A program made the translations under genes and the position numbers. The notes under the pieces are model-generated. The model made no database searches, had not been told where the DNA came from, and saw only the letters and a list, made by a program, of their open reading frames with translations. DNA of 64,000 nucleotides from Desulfoferula mesophila (GTDB lineage: Bacteria > Desulfobacterota > Desulfarculia > Desulfarculales > Desulfarculaceae): assembly GCF_037076455.1 (NCBI RefSeq), contig NZ_AP028679.1, positions 1,751,501 to 1,815,500 on the forward strand, given 5' to 3'. This document shows, in pieces, positions 47,503-56,394 of the stretch; position 1 is the first letter of the stretch, and every line of letters begins with the position of its first letter.

Positions 47503-49431
47503 TTAGCCTTCCCAGGCGATGGTGCCCATGGGGCTTACGTCATAGCCTCCCAGGGCGTCGACCTGCCGGCGGAATTCGGGGCTGGCCAACACCTGGCGCA
47601 GGGCAACCACCCGGTGGTCGTCCCAGTACTCCTGGGGAATGCACAGGTCGTAGCGTTCTTCCATCACTGGGATGAACTCCAGCCCCAGGGCCTTGGCCGC
47701 AGCCAGGATGCCCAGGCCTACGTCGGCCCCTCCGGCCAGCACCTGCACGGCCACGGCCATGTGGGTGTATTCCTCCTGGTCGTAGCCGCGGATATTGGCC
47801 GGGTCCAGGCCCATCTTTTTCAGCTCATAGTCCAGCAATACCCTGGTGCCGCTGCCCGCCTGGCGGTTGACCAGCACCACGTCCTCGCGGCCCAGGTCGG
47901 CCAGGGCGGTGATGCCCTTGGGGTTGCCCGGCTTGACCAGCAACCCTTGCTGACGCATGGCCAGGGTGACCAGACGCACCGGCACGCCCTTTAAGTAGCG
48001 CTGAAGATAACTGACGTTGTACTCGCCGGTCTCCGGGTCCAGCAGGTGGGTTCCCCCCAAATGGCAACGGCCGCCCTTGATGGCCATGATGCCGGCCAGC
48101 GAGCCCAGGTGCGATGAACTGAGGTGCAGCCTGGGGTCCAGGCGCTTGAGGTGGTCGCCCAACAGGTCCAGGGTCACGTCGTGGCTGCCCACCACCACCA
48201 GGGTGTTTTCCAAGCGGTCGCGGGGTCCCAAAAGCTCGGCCTCGGCGGGTACGCCTTCCTCCAGGCCCTCGCTGTCCGCCGGGATGCGCAGCAGGCCGTC
48301 GGCCCGGGTCAGGGAGGTGATGGCTCCGGCCCCGCGCTTGAGCGGCGTGGCCACCACCTGCTCGCCCACCCGGCCCAGGTGCACCCGCAAAAACTCCTCG
48401 CGCCCCAGCTTGCTGGGCAGGCGCCGGGCGGGCACCGCCTGCACGGTTTCGCGTTGCGGCGCGGCCTGGCCCTGCATGGCCGCCAGGGCCGGGGCGATGA
48501 ACTGGTCGAAACACACCCAGGACGACACCGGATAACCGGGGCTGCCCACCACCGCCTTGCCCTGGGCCCGCCCCAGGATGGAGGGCTTGCCGGGAATCAC
48601 CGTGATGCCGTGCACCAGCACCTCGCCCAGATCGGCAATGACGTGAGCGCTGTAATCCTTGCTGCCCGCCGAGGCCCCGGCGTTGAGCATCACCATGTGG
48701 GCGTCCGTGGCCAGGGCCCCCTCCACCGCCGCCTTGATGGCCTCAAAATCGTCGGTGACCTTGTCCAGGACCACGGGCTCGCCGCCGGCCTGGGCCACCA
48801 GGCTCGCCAAGAACAGGCTGTTGGTCTCCATGATGGCCCCGGGGCCGGGCTGTTTTTCCCGGGCTTCGCGCCAGTCCACCAACTCGAAGCCGGTGGGAAT
48901 GATGGCTACCTTGGGCCGCCGCAGCACTTCCACCTCGAAGACCCCGCTGGTGAGCAGGGCGGCCACGTCGGCCGGGCCCAGGCGGTGGTGGTGACCGAAC
49001 ATCAGCTCCTGACTGACGATGTCCTCGCCCACCCGGCGCACATGCTGCCAGGGAAAGGCGGCGGCGCGTATCTCGGCCAGGCCCTCGCCGGGTTGGTGCA
49101 CCTGCTCCACCATGATCACCGCGTTGCATCCGGCGGGCAGGGGGTTGCCGGTGTTGACCCAAAAGGCCTGGCGCTCCAGCTCCAGGGTCAGGGGGTGCTC
49201 CTGGGTGGCCCCGTAGGTGTCCTGGGCGTTTACCGCTATGCCGTCCATGGCCGCCGCGTGGTAGGAGGGCGAGGAGTAGCGGGCCAGCACCACCTTGGCG
49301 GTGACCCGGCCCAAGGCCTCGCTGGTGGGGATGGTTTCGCTTCCCGCCAAGGCGATCCAGTCCAAGCAGGACAGGAACTTTTCGCGCGCTTGGTCCAGGG
49401 GCATCATTTTTAGATAGACGTTGCGCTTCAT
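47503..49431 (-). CDS. moeA: MoeA molybdotransferase fused to binding-protein-like domain
   Basis: A 642-residue fusion. Residues 1 to about 405 are MoeA: SPSYHAAAMDGIAVNAQDTY, NTGNPLPAGCNAVIMVEQVH, NAGASAGSKDYS and GSPGYPVSSWVCFDQFI. MoeA inserts molybdate or tungstate into adenylylated molybdopterin. The remainder is a PBP-like domain (HLGGTHLLDPETGEYNVSYL, VLVNRQAGSGTRVLLDYEL, GGADVGLGILAAAKALG) related to periplasmic binding proteins but without a signal peptide, so it presumably binds an oxyanion or cofactor in the cytoplasm. It follows the other MoeA gene by 10 bases on the minus strand. Confidence 0.92.
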   Translation of the reverse strand: MKRNVYLKMMPLDQAREKFLSCLDWIALAGSETIPTSEALGRVTAKVVLARYSSPSYHAAAMDGIAVNAQDTYGATQEHPLTLELERQAFWVNTGNPLPAGCNAVIMVEQVHQPGEGLAEIRAAAFPWQHVRRVGEDIVSQELMFGHHHRLGPADVAALLTSGVFEVEVLRRPKVAIIPTGFELVDWREAREKQPGPGAIMETNSLFLASLVAQAGGEPVVLDKVTDDFEAIKAAVEGALATDAHMVMLNAGASAGSKDYSAHVIADLGEVLVHGITVIPGKPSILGRAQGKAVVGSPGYPVSSWVCFDQFIAPALAAMQGQAAPQRETVQAVPARRLPSKLGREEFLRVHLGRVGEQVVATPLKRGAGAITSLTRADGLLRIPADSEGLEEGVPAEAELLGPRDRLENTLVVVGSHDVTLDLLGDHLKRLDPRLHLSSSHLGSLAGIMAIKGGRCHLGGTHLLDPETGEYNVSYLQRYLKGVPVRLVTLAMRQQGLLVKPGNPKGITALADLGREDVVLVNRQAGSGTRVLLDYELKKMGLDPANIRGYDQEEYTHMAVAVQVLAGGADVGLGILAAAKALGLEFIPVMEERYDLCIPQEYWDDHRVVALRQVLASPEFRRQVDALGGYDVSPMGTIAWEG

Positions 49432-49441
49432 TTTGCTTCCG

Positions 49442-50680
49442 CTAATTGGGGAAAAGCAGGACTTCCACCTCTTCGGAGGCGTCCAGTCCCTCGCAGTCCT
49501 TGGGAACCCGCACCAGGCCCTGGCCCTGGATCAAGGTGGTCAACAGGCCCGACTTGCCGAACAGGGGCGAGGCCAGCCAGTGGCCGTTCTCCTGGCGCAG
49601 GGCCACCCGCAGATATTCCTCCCGGCCCGGCGCCGAGGGGATGTTGCGCACAAGCACCGCGGGCACCCGGGCGAAGCGGGCAAAGGGCAGGGCGGGGCGG
49701 CCTTGCAAGCGCTCCAGGATGGGCTCCACCAAGAGGTAAAAGGCCACCAGGCACGAGGCCACCTGGCCGGGCAGCCCCAACAGGTGGCCCGAGGGGGTGC
49801 GCACCCAGAGAAAGGGCTTGCCCGGGCTCACCGCCACGCCGTGCACCAAAAGCTCGGCACCGGGGAAGGAGAGGAACACCTCGCTGGTGAAGTCGCGCAC
49901 CCCCACCGAGGAGCCGCCCGAGAGCAGGGTGAGGTCGCAGCCATCCAGGGAACGGGCCGTGGCCTCCCGCAGGGCCCCTGCGTTGTCCGGCACCAGGCCC
50001 AGGGGCAGGGGCTCGCCCCCGGCCCGCGCGACCACCGCGGCCAGGGAATGGGTGTTCACGTCGCGCACCTGGCCCGGCGTTGGGGAGGAGCCCACCGGCA
50101 CCACCTCGTCGCCGGTGGAGATGATGCCCACCTTGGGGCGGCGCGACACCATTATTTTTTCCTGCCCCAAGGCGGCCAACAGGCCCACGTCCTGGGGGCG
50201 CAGGCGCTGCCCCAGAGGCAAGAGTTCCTGGCCCTGGGCCGCGTCGTCGGTGGGCCCCAGGGTGTTGCCTCCCGGCGCCACCGAGGCGGCCACCTCCACG
50301 GTAGTTTCGTCCAACAGGCGGGTGTGCTCCACCATGACCACCGCGTCGGCTCCGGCGGGCAGCATGCCTCCGGTGCCGATACGGGCGCACTGGCCGGGGC
50401 CCAGGCTGAAATCCGGGGCCCGCCCCATGCGCACCTCGCCGACGATGTCCAGAAAGCCCGGCGCGGTCTCTCCCGCGCCAAAGGTGTCCCTGGCTCGCAC
50501 CGCGTAGCCGTCCATGGTGGCCCTGGTGAAGCCGGGCAGATCAGCGGGCGCGGTCAGGGGGCGGGCCAATACCCGGCCCAAGGCCTGCTCCAGGGGCACC
50601 TCCTCGGCGGGCAGGGGGGGCAGCTCCTGGGCCAAGGCGTGTACCGCGTCCACGTCCTGCACTTGAAAAAAGGCTTTCAT
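49442..50680 (-). CDS. moeA: molybdopterin molybdotransferase MoeA
   Basis: A 412-residue stand-alone MoeA: DLPGFTRATMDGYAVRARDT, GTGGMLPAGADAVVMVEHTR, LLSGGSSVGVRDFTSEV and GLPGQVASCLVAFYLLVEPI. The start is the ATG at 50680; the open frame runs on to 50818 but the upstream part overlaps the ModE promoter and is not conserved. Two MoeA paralogues side by side are common in organisms that use both molybdenum and tungsten, and the pair may discriminate between the metals. It is divergent from the ModE-like gene. Confidence 0.93.
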   Translation of the reverse strand: MKAFFQVQDVDAVHALAQELPPLPAEEVPLEQALGRVLARPLTAPADLPGFTRATMDGYAVRARDTFGAGETAPGFLDIVGEVRMGRAPDFSLGPGQCARIGTGGMLPAGADAVVMVEHTRLLDETTVEVAASVAPGGNTLGPTDDAAQGQELLPLGQRLRPQDVGLLAALGQEKIMVSRRPKVGIISTGDEVVPVGSSPTPGQVRDVNTHSLAAVVARAGGEPLPLGLVPDNAGALREATARSLDGCDLTLLSGGSSVGVRDFTSEVFLSFPGAELLVHGVAVSPGKPFLWVRTPSGHLLGLPGQVASCLVAFYLLVEPILERLQGRPALPFARFARVPAVLVRNIPSAPGREEYLRVALRQENGHWLASPLFGKSGLLTTLIQGQGLVRVPKDCEGLDASEEVEVLLFPN

Positions 50681-50718
50681 CCGGGGCGACCTCGTGGGTA
50701 AAAAGGTGTAGGTAATAT

Positions 50719-50736
50719 ATGTAAGGTCTGATACAT
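50719..50736. promoter_or_regulatory. ATGTA-N8-TACAT dyad in the moeA/modE intergenic region
   Basis: ATGTA (50719-50723) and TACAT (50732-50736) form an inverted repeat in the 136-base space between the divergent moeA and modE-like genes, within the most AT-rich part. It is placed to control both directions and is the best candidate for the ModE-like protein's binding site. The half-sites are short. Confidence 0.35.
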
Positions 50737-50816
50737 GCCAATAATGACCTAACTCCGCCCAGGGGACAACCCCGGACGCAAAAAGCGCCAGACGGAGGAA
50801 ACGCGAAGGGGAGGCC

Positions 50817-51173
50817 ATGGCAGAAGTTCAGTTCAAGCTGTGGATAGAGGAAAACGACAGGGTGCTCTTTGGGGGCGGTCGCTTGGAGTTGCTCAAGGCG
50901 GTGATGAACCAAGGCTCCCTGGCCGGGGCGGCGCGCGAGCTGAACATGAGCTACCGCGCCGCTTGGGGCAGGCTTAGGGCTTCGGAAAAGCGCCTGGGCT
51001 TCCCCCTGGTGGAGCGCAGCGATACTGGACGCCGGGAGGTGCAGCTCACCCCCGAGGGGCTCAAGATGTTGCAGCAGTTCGAAGTGTTTGAAAACCAAGC
51101 TCAGGCTTTCGCTGAACAGGCCCAGAATAATTGGACCAAATTGGTCAGCGAGTTGCGCGGAGAGAAGAAGTAA
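50817..51173 (+). CDS. modE: ModE-like transcriptional regulator (N-terminal domain only)
   Basis: A 118-residue winged helix-turn-helix protein of the ModE/LysR N-terminal type: GGRLELLKAVMNQGSLAGAA, NMSYRAAWGRLRASEKRLGF and LTPEGLKMLQQFEVFE. Full ModE carries two C-terminal molybdate-binding Mop domains; here they are absent, so metal sensing must come from elsewhere, possibly another protein of the block. It starts the modE-mobB-tupBC run, with 3 bases to the next gene. Confidence 0.9.
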   Translation: MAEVQFKLWIEENDRVLFGGGRLELLKAVMNQGSLAGAARELNMSYRAAWGRLRASEKRLGFPLVERSDTGRREVQLTPEGLKMLQQFEVFENQAQAFAEQAQNNWTKLVSELRGEKK

Positions 51174-51176
51174 GCC

Positions 51177-51782
51177 ATGCCCCCCATGCTGGTTCACCTG
51201 GTGGGCCCAGGCAGTGCGGCCCAGGAAGAGTTTGTCGGCGAGTTTTGCCGGGAGTGTCAGACCCTGGGCCTCGGGGTGGCCCTGGTCCGGCCAGAGGAGG
51301 CCCCATCCCTCGCCCCCTCCTGCGGCGCGGTCGAGTTGCGCCTGGGCCGGGACAGCCTCACCCTGCTGCAACCCGGCGGAGCGCCTTCACTGGAAGAGGC
51401 GTTGCGCCTGTTGGCCGGGGCGGATCTGGTGCTCAGTCTGTTGCCCCCGGCCGAGGGCGCGGCCATGGTGGAGTTCTGCCCCCAGGGAGCGGCTCCACAA
51501 ATGTTGGGCCGGGCCGGGTTGCTGGCCCTGGCCGGCCCGGGCGAGCCGCCCTCCGAGGCGGGAGTGCCGGGGTTCGGCGGGGCGGCGGCCCTGGCCGGGT
51601 TTTTGGCCGCGCGGGTACAGGGACGCGCCGCGCGGCGCTCCCTCACCATCCTGGCCGACGGCAAGCCTCTGCCGGCCAAGGCCTTTGTCCGGGACATCAT
51701 CGCCAACAGCCTGCACGGCCTGCTGGCTCCCCTCCGGGGGACCGAAGGCGCCCGCCGGCTGGAAATCGTAATAGAAGAGTAG
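51177..51782 (+). CDS. MobB-like protein with degenerate P-loop
   Basis: This 201-residue protein begins MLVHLVGPGSAAQEEFVGEF, the place where MobB has GxxGxGKT; the lysine and threonine are missing, so GTP binding is doubtful. The following LGLGVALVRPEE resembles the MobB strand. The last 45 residues (SLTILADGKPLPAKAFVRDI, then LHGLLAPLRG) form a separate conserved-looking module. MobB helps attach GMP to molybdopterin. Given its place between modE and tupB it is most likely a cofactor-assembly helper. The family call is tentative. Confidence 0.45.
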   Translation: MPPMLVHLVGPGSAAQEEFVGEFCRECQTLGLGVALVRPEEAPSLAPSCGAVELRLGRDSLTLLQPGGAPSLEEALRLLAGADLVLSLLPPAEGAAMVEFCPQGAAPQMLGRAGLLALAGPGEPPSEAGVPGFGGAAALAGFLAARVQGRAARRSLTILADGKPLPAKAFVRDIIANSLHGLLAPLRGTEGARRLEIVIEE

Positions 51783-51786
51783 GGCC

Positions 51787-52479
51787 TTGGATTTCTTCCT
51801 GGGCGGCTTGTCGCGGGGCCTGGGCCTGCTGGTCAATTTGGACCCCGAGGTATACGGCATCGCCTGGCTTTCCCTCCGGGTGTCGTTCAGCGCGGTTATT
51901 CTGGCCGCCCTGGCGGCCGTGCCCCTGGGGCTGCTCATCGGGCAGAAGGAGTTCTTGGGCAAGCGCCTGCTGGTGGTGGTGTTCAACACCCTGTTGGCCC
52001 TGCCCACGGTGGTGGTGGGCCTGGTGGTCTACGGCCTGCTCTCCTACCACGGCCCCTTGGGCGGGCTGGGGATGCTCTACACCCCGGCGGCCATGGTGGC
52101 GGCCCAGGCGGTGCTGGCCTTTCCCCTGATAACCGCCCTGGTCATCGCGGCGGTTACCACCTTGGACAGCCGAGTGGGGCCAACCGCCCTTACCCTGGGG
52201 GCGACACCCTGGCAAGCCGCCTGGGCGGTGCTCAAGGAGGCCCGCTTCGCGGTGCTGGCCGCCTTGGCCGCCGGGTTCGGCCGAGTGGTCACCGAGGTGG
52301 GCGCGGCCATCATGGTGGGCGGCAACATCCGCCACTACACCCGCACCTTCACCACGGCCATCGCCCTGGAGACCAGCAAGGGCGAGTTCGCCCAGGGCAT
52401 GGCCCTGGGTTTCTTTTTGCTGGTGGTGGCCCTGGCCGTGAACCTGGCCAGCCACCAGCTCCAGGCCCGCTGGAAATAG
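51787..52479 (+). CDS. tupB: tungstate ABC transporter permease
   Basis: A 230-residue permease of the TupB/ModB class, with the cytoplasmic coupling loop EVGAAIMVGGNIRHYTRTFT late in the sequence and VGPTALTLGATPWQAAWAVL in the middle. About five or six helices are visible. Translation starts at TTG 51787, 4 bases after the mobB-like stop. Tup-type identity comes from the neighbouring binding protein, which lacks the ModA pattern. Confidence 0.9.
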   Translation: MDFFLGGLSRGLGLLVNLDPEVYGIAWLSLRVSFSAVILAALAAVPLGLLIGQKEFLGKRLLVVVFNTLLALPTVVVGLVVYGLLSYHGPLGGLGMLYTPAAMVAAQAVLAFPLITALVIAAVTTLDSRVGPTALTLGATPWQAAWAVLKEARFAVLAALAAGFGRVVTEVGAAIMVGGNIRHYTRTFTTAIALETSKGEFAQGMALGFFLLVVALAVNLASHQLQARWK

Positions 52480-52488
52480 GGGGGCGGG

Positions 52489-53169
52489 ATGAGCGAGGCC
52501 CTGTTCAGCCTGCGGGGGGTGGTCAAGCGCTTTGAAGGGCGCGAGGTGCTCAGCCTGGAGCGCCTGGATCTGCCGGAGGGCATCATCACCGTGGTGGAGG
52601 GCCCCAACGGCGCGGGCAAGACCACCCTGCTGTCCATCCTGGCCCTGATCACTCCCCCGGACCGGGGCAGCCTGCGTTTCGACGGCCACGAGCTACCCAA
52701 CTCGGGCGCGCAGCTTACTCCCTGGCGGCGGCAAATCACCCTGGTGGCCCAACAGGCCTATTTGTTCGATACCAGCGTGGCCAAGAACCTGGCCTATGGC
52801 CTGCGCCTCAGGGGCCTGGAGCGAGCCGAGCGCGACCAGCGGGTGGCCCAGGCCCTGGAGCAGGTGGGACTGGCCGGATTCGGGCCCCGTCCCGCCCGGC
52901 GGCTTTCCGGGGGGGAGATGCAGCGGGTGGCCTTGGCCCGGGCCCTGGTGCTGCGGCCCCGGGCCCTGTTGCTGGACGAGCCCTTCGCCAACCTGGACCC
53001 GGACAGCTCCCAGGTGTTCGAGCGGGTGCTGGGCGCTCTGCCCACTCAGGGCTGCACCGTGGTGCTGGTGAGTCACGCCCTGGAGCAGGCCCACCGCCTG
53101 GCCCAAGAGGTGGTCTATCTGCGCGGCGGCCGCCTGGCCCCGCCGCCACCGCAGGCGCCCGGAGCTTGA
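52489..53169 (+). CDS. tupC: tungstate ABC transporter ATPase
   Basis: The 226-residue ATPase has Walker A GPNGAGKTT, signature LSGGEMQRV, Walker B ALLLDEPFANLDPDS and switch His in LVSHALEQA. It energises TupB. Unlike ModC it has no C-terminal Mop (TOBE) domain, so tungstate does not regulate it by that route. It is followed by an 81-base gap before tupA. Confidence 0.92.
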   Translation: MSEALFSLRGVVKRFEGREVLSLERLDLPEGIITVVEGPNGAGKTTLLSILALITPPDRGSLRFDGHELPNSGAQLTPWRRQITLVAQQAYLFDTSVAKNLAYGLRLRGLERAERDQRVAQALEQVGLAGFGPRPARRLSGGEMQRVALARALVLRPRALLLDEPFANLDPDSSQVFERVLGALPTQGCTVVLVSHALEQAHRLAQEVVYLRGGRLAPPPPQAPGA

Positions 53170-53250
53170 ATGCCGCTTTGCGCCGCGCATACTCCTTGCT
53201 AAGATGACAGTTATCAACCCAGCGCCTGCCCTTATAGAGAGGTTATAGCC

Positions 53251-54063
53251 ATGCGCGCTCGCGTACTGCTGATTGCCCTGGCGGCCCTGCTGTTGGCCGC
53301 CCCTTCGCTGGCCGCCGACCGCCTGGTCTTGGCCACCACCACCAGCACCGCCAACACCGGGCTCTTGGACGTGCTTCTGCCCGCCTTTACCAAGCAAAGC
53401 GGCATCACCGTGCACTATCTGCCCATGGGCACGGGCAAGGCCCTGGCCACCGCCCGGCGCTGCGACGCCGACGTGGTGATCGTGCACGCCCCGGCCCTGG
53501 AAGAGCGCTTCGTGGCCGAGGGCTATGGAGTGGATCGCCAGGCGCTGATGCACAACTACTTCGTATTGGTGGGCCCCCGCAGTGATCCGGCCAAGGTCAA
53601 GGGGGCCAAAACCGTGGAGCAGGCCCTGGAGCGCATCGCCCGGGCCAAGGCCCCCTTCCTGTCTCGGGGCGACAACTCGGGCACCCAGGTGAAGGAACTG
53701 GCCCTGTGGAAGGCGGCGGGCATCAAGCCCGACTGGCCGGCCTACCGCGAGGCGGGCCGGGGCATGGGCCCCACCCTGACCATGGCCGACGAGCTGGGCG
53801 CCTATACCCTCAGCGACATAGCCACCTATCGCAAGTATCTGAGCACCGGCCGTATAAGCCTGGTGATCATGATCGACAACCAAGACCTGCTCAGAAACCC
53901 CTATTCGGTGATTTTGGTCAACCCGGCCAAGTGCCCCAAGGCCAAGTATGCCCAAGCCAAAAAGTTCGCCGAGTTCTTGCTCTCGCCCCAGGGGCAGAAA
54001 ATCATCGCCGACTATAAGGCTGACGGCAAAAAGCTCTTTTGGCCGGCGCACCCGCCCAAGTAG
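53251..54063 (+). CDS. tupA: tungstate-binding periplasmic protein
   Basis: A 270-residue binding protein with signal peptide MRARVLLIALAALLLAAPSL, cleavage near LAA-DR, and the TupA signature LVLATTTSTANTGLLD, whose TTTS run contacts the oxyanion. LSRGDNSGTQVKELALWKAA and MADELGAYTLSDIATYRKYL are also typical. It delivers tungstate to TupBC with high selectivity over molybdate. The gene order B-C-A, with A last and having its own leader, differs from the usual A-B-C. Confidence 0.92.
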   Translation: MRARVLLIALAALLLAAPSLAADRLVLATTTSTANTGLLDVLLPAFTKQSGITVHYLPMGTGKALATARRCDADVVIVHAPALEERFVAEGYGVDRQALMHNYFVLVGPRSDPAKVKGAKTVEQALERIARAKAPFLSRGDNSGTQVKELALWKAAGIKPDWPAYREAGRGMGPTLTMADELGAYTLSDIATYRKYLSTGRISLVIMIDNQDLLRNPYSVILVNPAKCPKAKYAQAKKFAEFLLSPQGQKIIADYKADGKKLFWPAHPPK

Positions 54064-54208
54064 CCGGCGCGCCGCTAAATTAGGGTTTGGTCGAACCGGA
54101 AGGCCACCCCTAGACTGAGAAAGAGTTGTGATTCTCCGCTCCCGCCGCCGGGGCGGAGCCTGCGGTAACTTGTGCCAATGAGACCAGCGGCGGTTTACGG
54201 AGATAGGC

Positions 54209-54919
54209 ATGAACTCGCGCATGATCAAACGCCTGGCCGTGGTGGCCCTGGTGATAGCGGCCATCCTGGCTTTTTGGCTGTTGGACTTGGGACAATATTT
54301 TTCCCTGAGCTACGTCAAGGAATCCCAGGCACGTTTCCAGGCCTATTACGCCCAGCATCCGGCGCTCATGCTGGGCGGCTACTTCTTGCTCTACATCCTG
54401 GTGACCGCCTTTTCCCTGCCCGGCGCGGCGGTGATGACCCTGTTGGGCGGGGCCTTGTTCGGCTTTTGGTGGACCCTGTTGGTGGTCTCCTTTGCCAGCA
54501 GCATCGGCGCCACCCTGGCCTGCTTTTTCGCCCGCTTCGTGCTGGGCAATTGGGTGCAGCACCGGTTCGGCGACAAGCTGGAGCCCATCAACCGGGGCGT
54601 GGACAGGGAAGGGCCCTTCTATTTGTTCACCCTGCGCCTGGTGCCCCTGTTTCCCTTCTTTGTCATCAACCTGGTGATGGGCCTGACCAAGATGCCGCTC
54701 AGGACCTTCTATTGGGTAAGTCAGTTGGGCATGCTGCCGGGCACCGCGGTGTTCACCAACGCGGGCAAACAGCTGGGGCAGATCGATTCCCTGGGAGGCA
54801 TCCTGTCCCCCGGTCTGATCGCCAGCTTCGTGATCCTGGGCCTGTTTCCCCTGGTGGTCAAAAAGGCCCTGGCCTGGTATCGCCGCCGCACCGGCCGCCA
54901 GGCCATCATCGAACCATAG
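54209..54919 (+). CDS. TVP38/TMEM64 family membrane protein
   Basis: A 236-residue integral membrane protein with the family core GAAVMTLLGGALFGFWWTLL, ASSIGATLACFFARFVLG and the re-entrant RLVPLFPFFVINLVMGLT. It belongs to the DedA/VTT superfamily, whose members move lipids or maintain membrane homeostasis. It is encoded 8 bases before a MerA/Lpd-like flavoprotein, a recurrent pairing of unknown purpose. Confidence 0.9.
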   Translation: MNSRMIKRLAVVALVIAAILAFWLLDLGQYFSLSYVKESQARFQAYYAQHPALMLGGYFLLYILVTAFSLPGAAVMTLLGGALFGFWWTLLVVSFASSIGATLACFFARFVLGNWVQHRFGDKLEPINRGVDREGPFYLFTLRLVPLFPFFVINLVMGLTKMPLRTFYWVSQLGMLPGTAVFTNAGKQLGQIDSLGGILSPGLIASFVILGLFPLVVKKALAWYRRRTGRQAIIEP

Positions 54920-54927
54920 GAGGCGCC

Positions 54928-56394
54928 ATGGCGGGCTTTGATTACGACGTGGGCATCTTGGGAGGCGGGTCGGCGGGGCTGACCCTGGCCTCGGGCGCGG
55001 CCCAGCTGGGGGCCAAGGTGCTGCTCATCGAAAAGGAGCCCCACCTGGGCGGCGACTGCCTGCACTACGGCTGCGTGCCCAGCAAGACCCTCATCCACAG
55101 CGCCGCGGTTTACCATCTGCTCAACACCTCGGCCCGCTTCGGCCTGCCCCAGATACCGCCACCGCCGGTGGACTACGCCCAGGTGGCGGCGCGCATCAAG
55201 GGGGTGATCGCGGCCATCCAAAAGCACGACAGCGCCGAGCGTTTCTGTGAGCTGGGGGCCCGGGTGCGCTTTGGAGCGGCCCGCTTCGTGGACGAGCACA
55301 GCGTGGACCTGGACGGCGAGCGCGTCTCGGCCAAAGCCTGGCTCATCGCCACCGGCTCGTCTCCCGCCCTGCCGCCGGTGCCGGGCCTGACCGAAGTTCC
55401 CCACCTGACCAACAAGGACATTTTTTATCTGGAGAAGCTTCCCCAGAGCATGATCATCCTGGGCGGGGGGCCCATCGCCCTGGAGATGGCCCAGGCCTTC
55501 CAGCGCCTGGGCTGCCAGGTGAGCGTGGTGCAGCGCAGCGGCCAGGTGCTCAGCAAGGAAGACCAGGACCTGGCCGACTTGCTCATGTCCGCCCTGCAAG
55601 GCGAAGGCGTGGAGTTCTATCTGAACACCAAGGTCAGCGCGGCGCGCCAGGTGGGTGGCCGCCCGGTGGTGGTTTTCACCGATGGCGAGGGGCAGCCCCG
55701 GGAGCTCGGCGCCGAGGCCCTGCTGGTGGCCCTGGGCCGCCGGGCCAATCTGGAGGGCCTGGGCCTGGAGGACATCGGGGTGGCTTACAGCGCCAAGGGC
55801 CTGGAGCTGGACCGACGCCTGCGCACATCGCACAAGCACATCTACGGCGCGGGCGACGTCACCGGCGAGCGGCAGTTCACCCACGCCGCGAGCTATGAGG
55901 CCGGGGTGGTGTTGGCCAACGCCCTGTTGCGCCTGCCCCGCAAGGTTGATTACACCTGGCTGCCCTGGTGCACCTTCACCGAGCCGGAGCTGGCTTCGGT
56001 GGGTCTGAATGAAAAGGCGGCCGCGGCGGCGGGTCTGGACTACACCGTGTGGAGCGAGGAGTTCGCGGCCAATGACCGGGCCTTGGCCGAGGGAGCCGGG
56101 CTGGGCCGCGTAAAGCTGATTCTGGATAAGAGCGAGAAACCCCTGGGAGTGCAAATTCTGGGCCCCCACGCCGGGGAGCTGATAAACGAATGGGTGGCCG
56201 TTTTGGGCGGCAATGTGAAGCTCTCCACCCTGGCCGGGGCCATGCATCCCTATCCCACCCTGGGGGAGATCAACAAGAAGGTGGCCGCCGACGTGCTGGC
56301 TCCCAAGCTTTTCTCGGACCTGGTCAAGAAGGGGCTCAAGATTTTCTTCAACACCAAGGGCCGCGCCTGCAATCCTCCCGAGGGGGGGCGATGA
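54928..56394 (+). CDS. FAD-dependent pyridine nucleotide-disulfide oxidoreductase (MerA/Lpd-like)
   Basis: This 488-residue flavoprotein has the FAD motif GILGGGSAGLTLASGAAQLG, redox-active disulfide GGDCLHYGCVPSK, NAD-binding IILGGGPIALEMAQAFQRLG, second FAD contact HIYGAGDVTGE and C-terminal HPYPTLGEINKK. It lacks the mercury-binding HMA domain and C-terminal Cys pair of true MerA, and no lipoyl complex is encoded here. ATG 54928 follows the ribosome site AGGAGG. The disulfide substrate is unknown. Confidence 0.9.
   Translation: MAGFDYDVGILGGGSAGLTLASGAAQLGAKVLLIEKEPHLGGDCLHYGCVPSKTLIHSAAVYHLLNTSARFGLPQIPPPPVDYAQVAARIKGVIAAIQKHDSAERFCELGARVRFGAARFVDEHSVDLDGERVSAKAWLIATGSSPALPPVPGLTEVPHLTNKDIFYLEKLPQSMIILGGGPIALEMAQAFQRLGCQVSVVQRSGQVLSKEDQDLADLLMSALQGEGVEFYLNTKVSAARQVGGRPVVVFTDGEGQPRELGAEALLVALGRRANLEGLGLEDIGVAYSAKGLELDRRLRTSHKHIYGAGDVTGERQFTHAASYEAGVVLANALLRLPRKVDYTWLPWCTFTEPELASVGLNEKAAAAAGLDYTVWSEEFAANDRALAEGAGLGRVKLILDKSEKPLGVQILGPHAGELINEWVAVLGGNVKLSTLAGAMHPYPTLGEINKKVAADVLAPKLFSDLVKKGLKIFFNTKGRACNPPEGGR

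Noticed and set aside
54928-56394. Mercuric reductase and mer operon
   Set aside because: No HMA domain, no C-terminal vicinal cysteines, and no MerR, MerT or MerP nearby.
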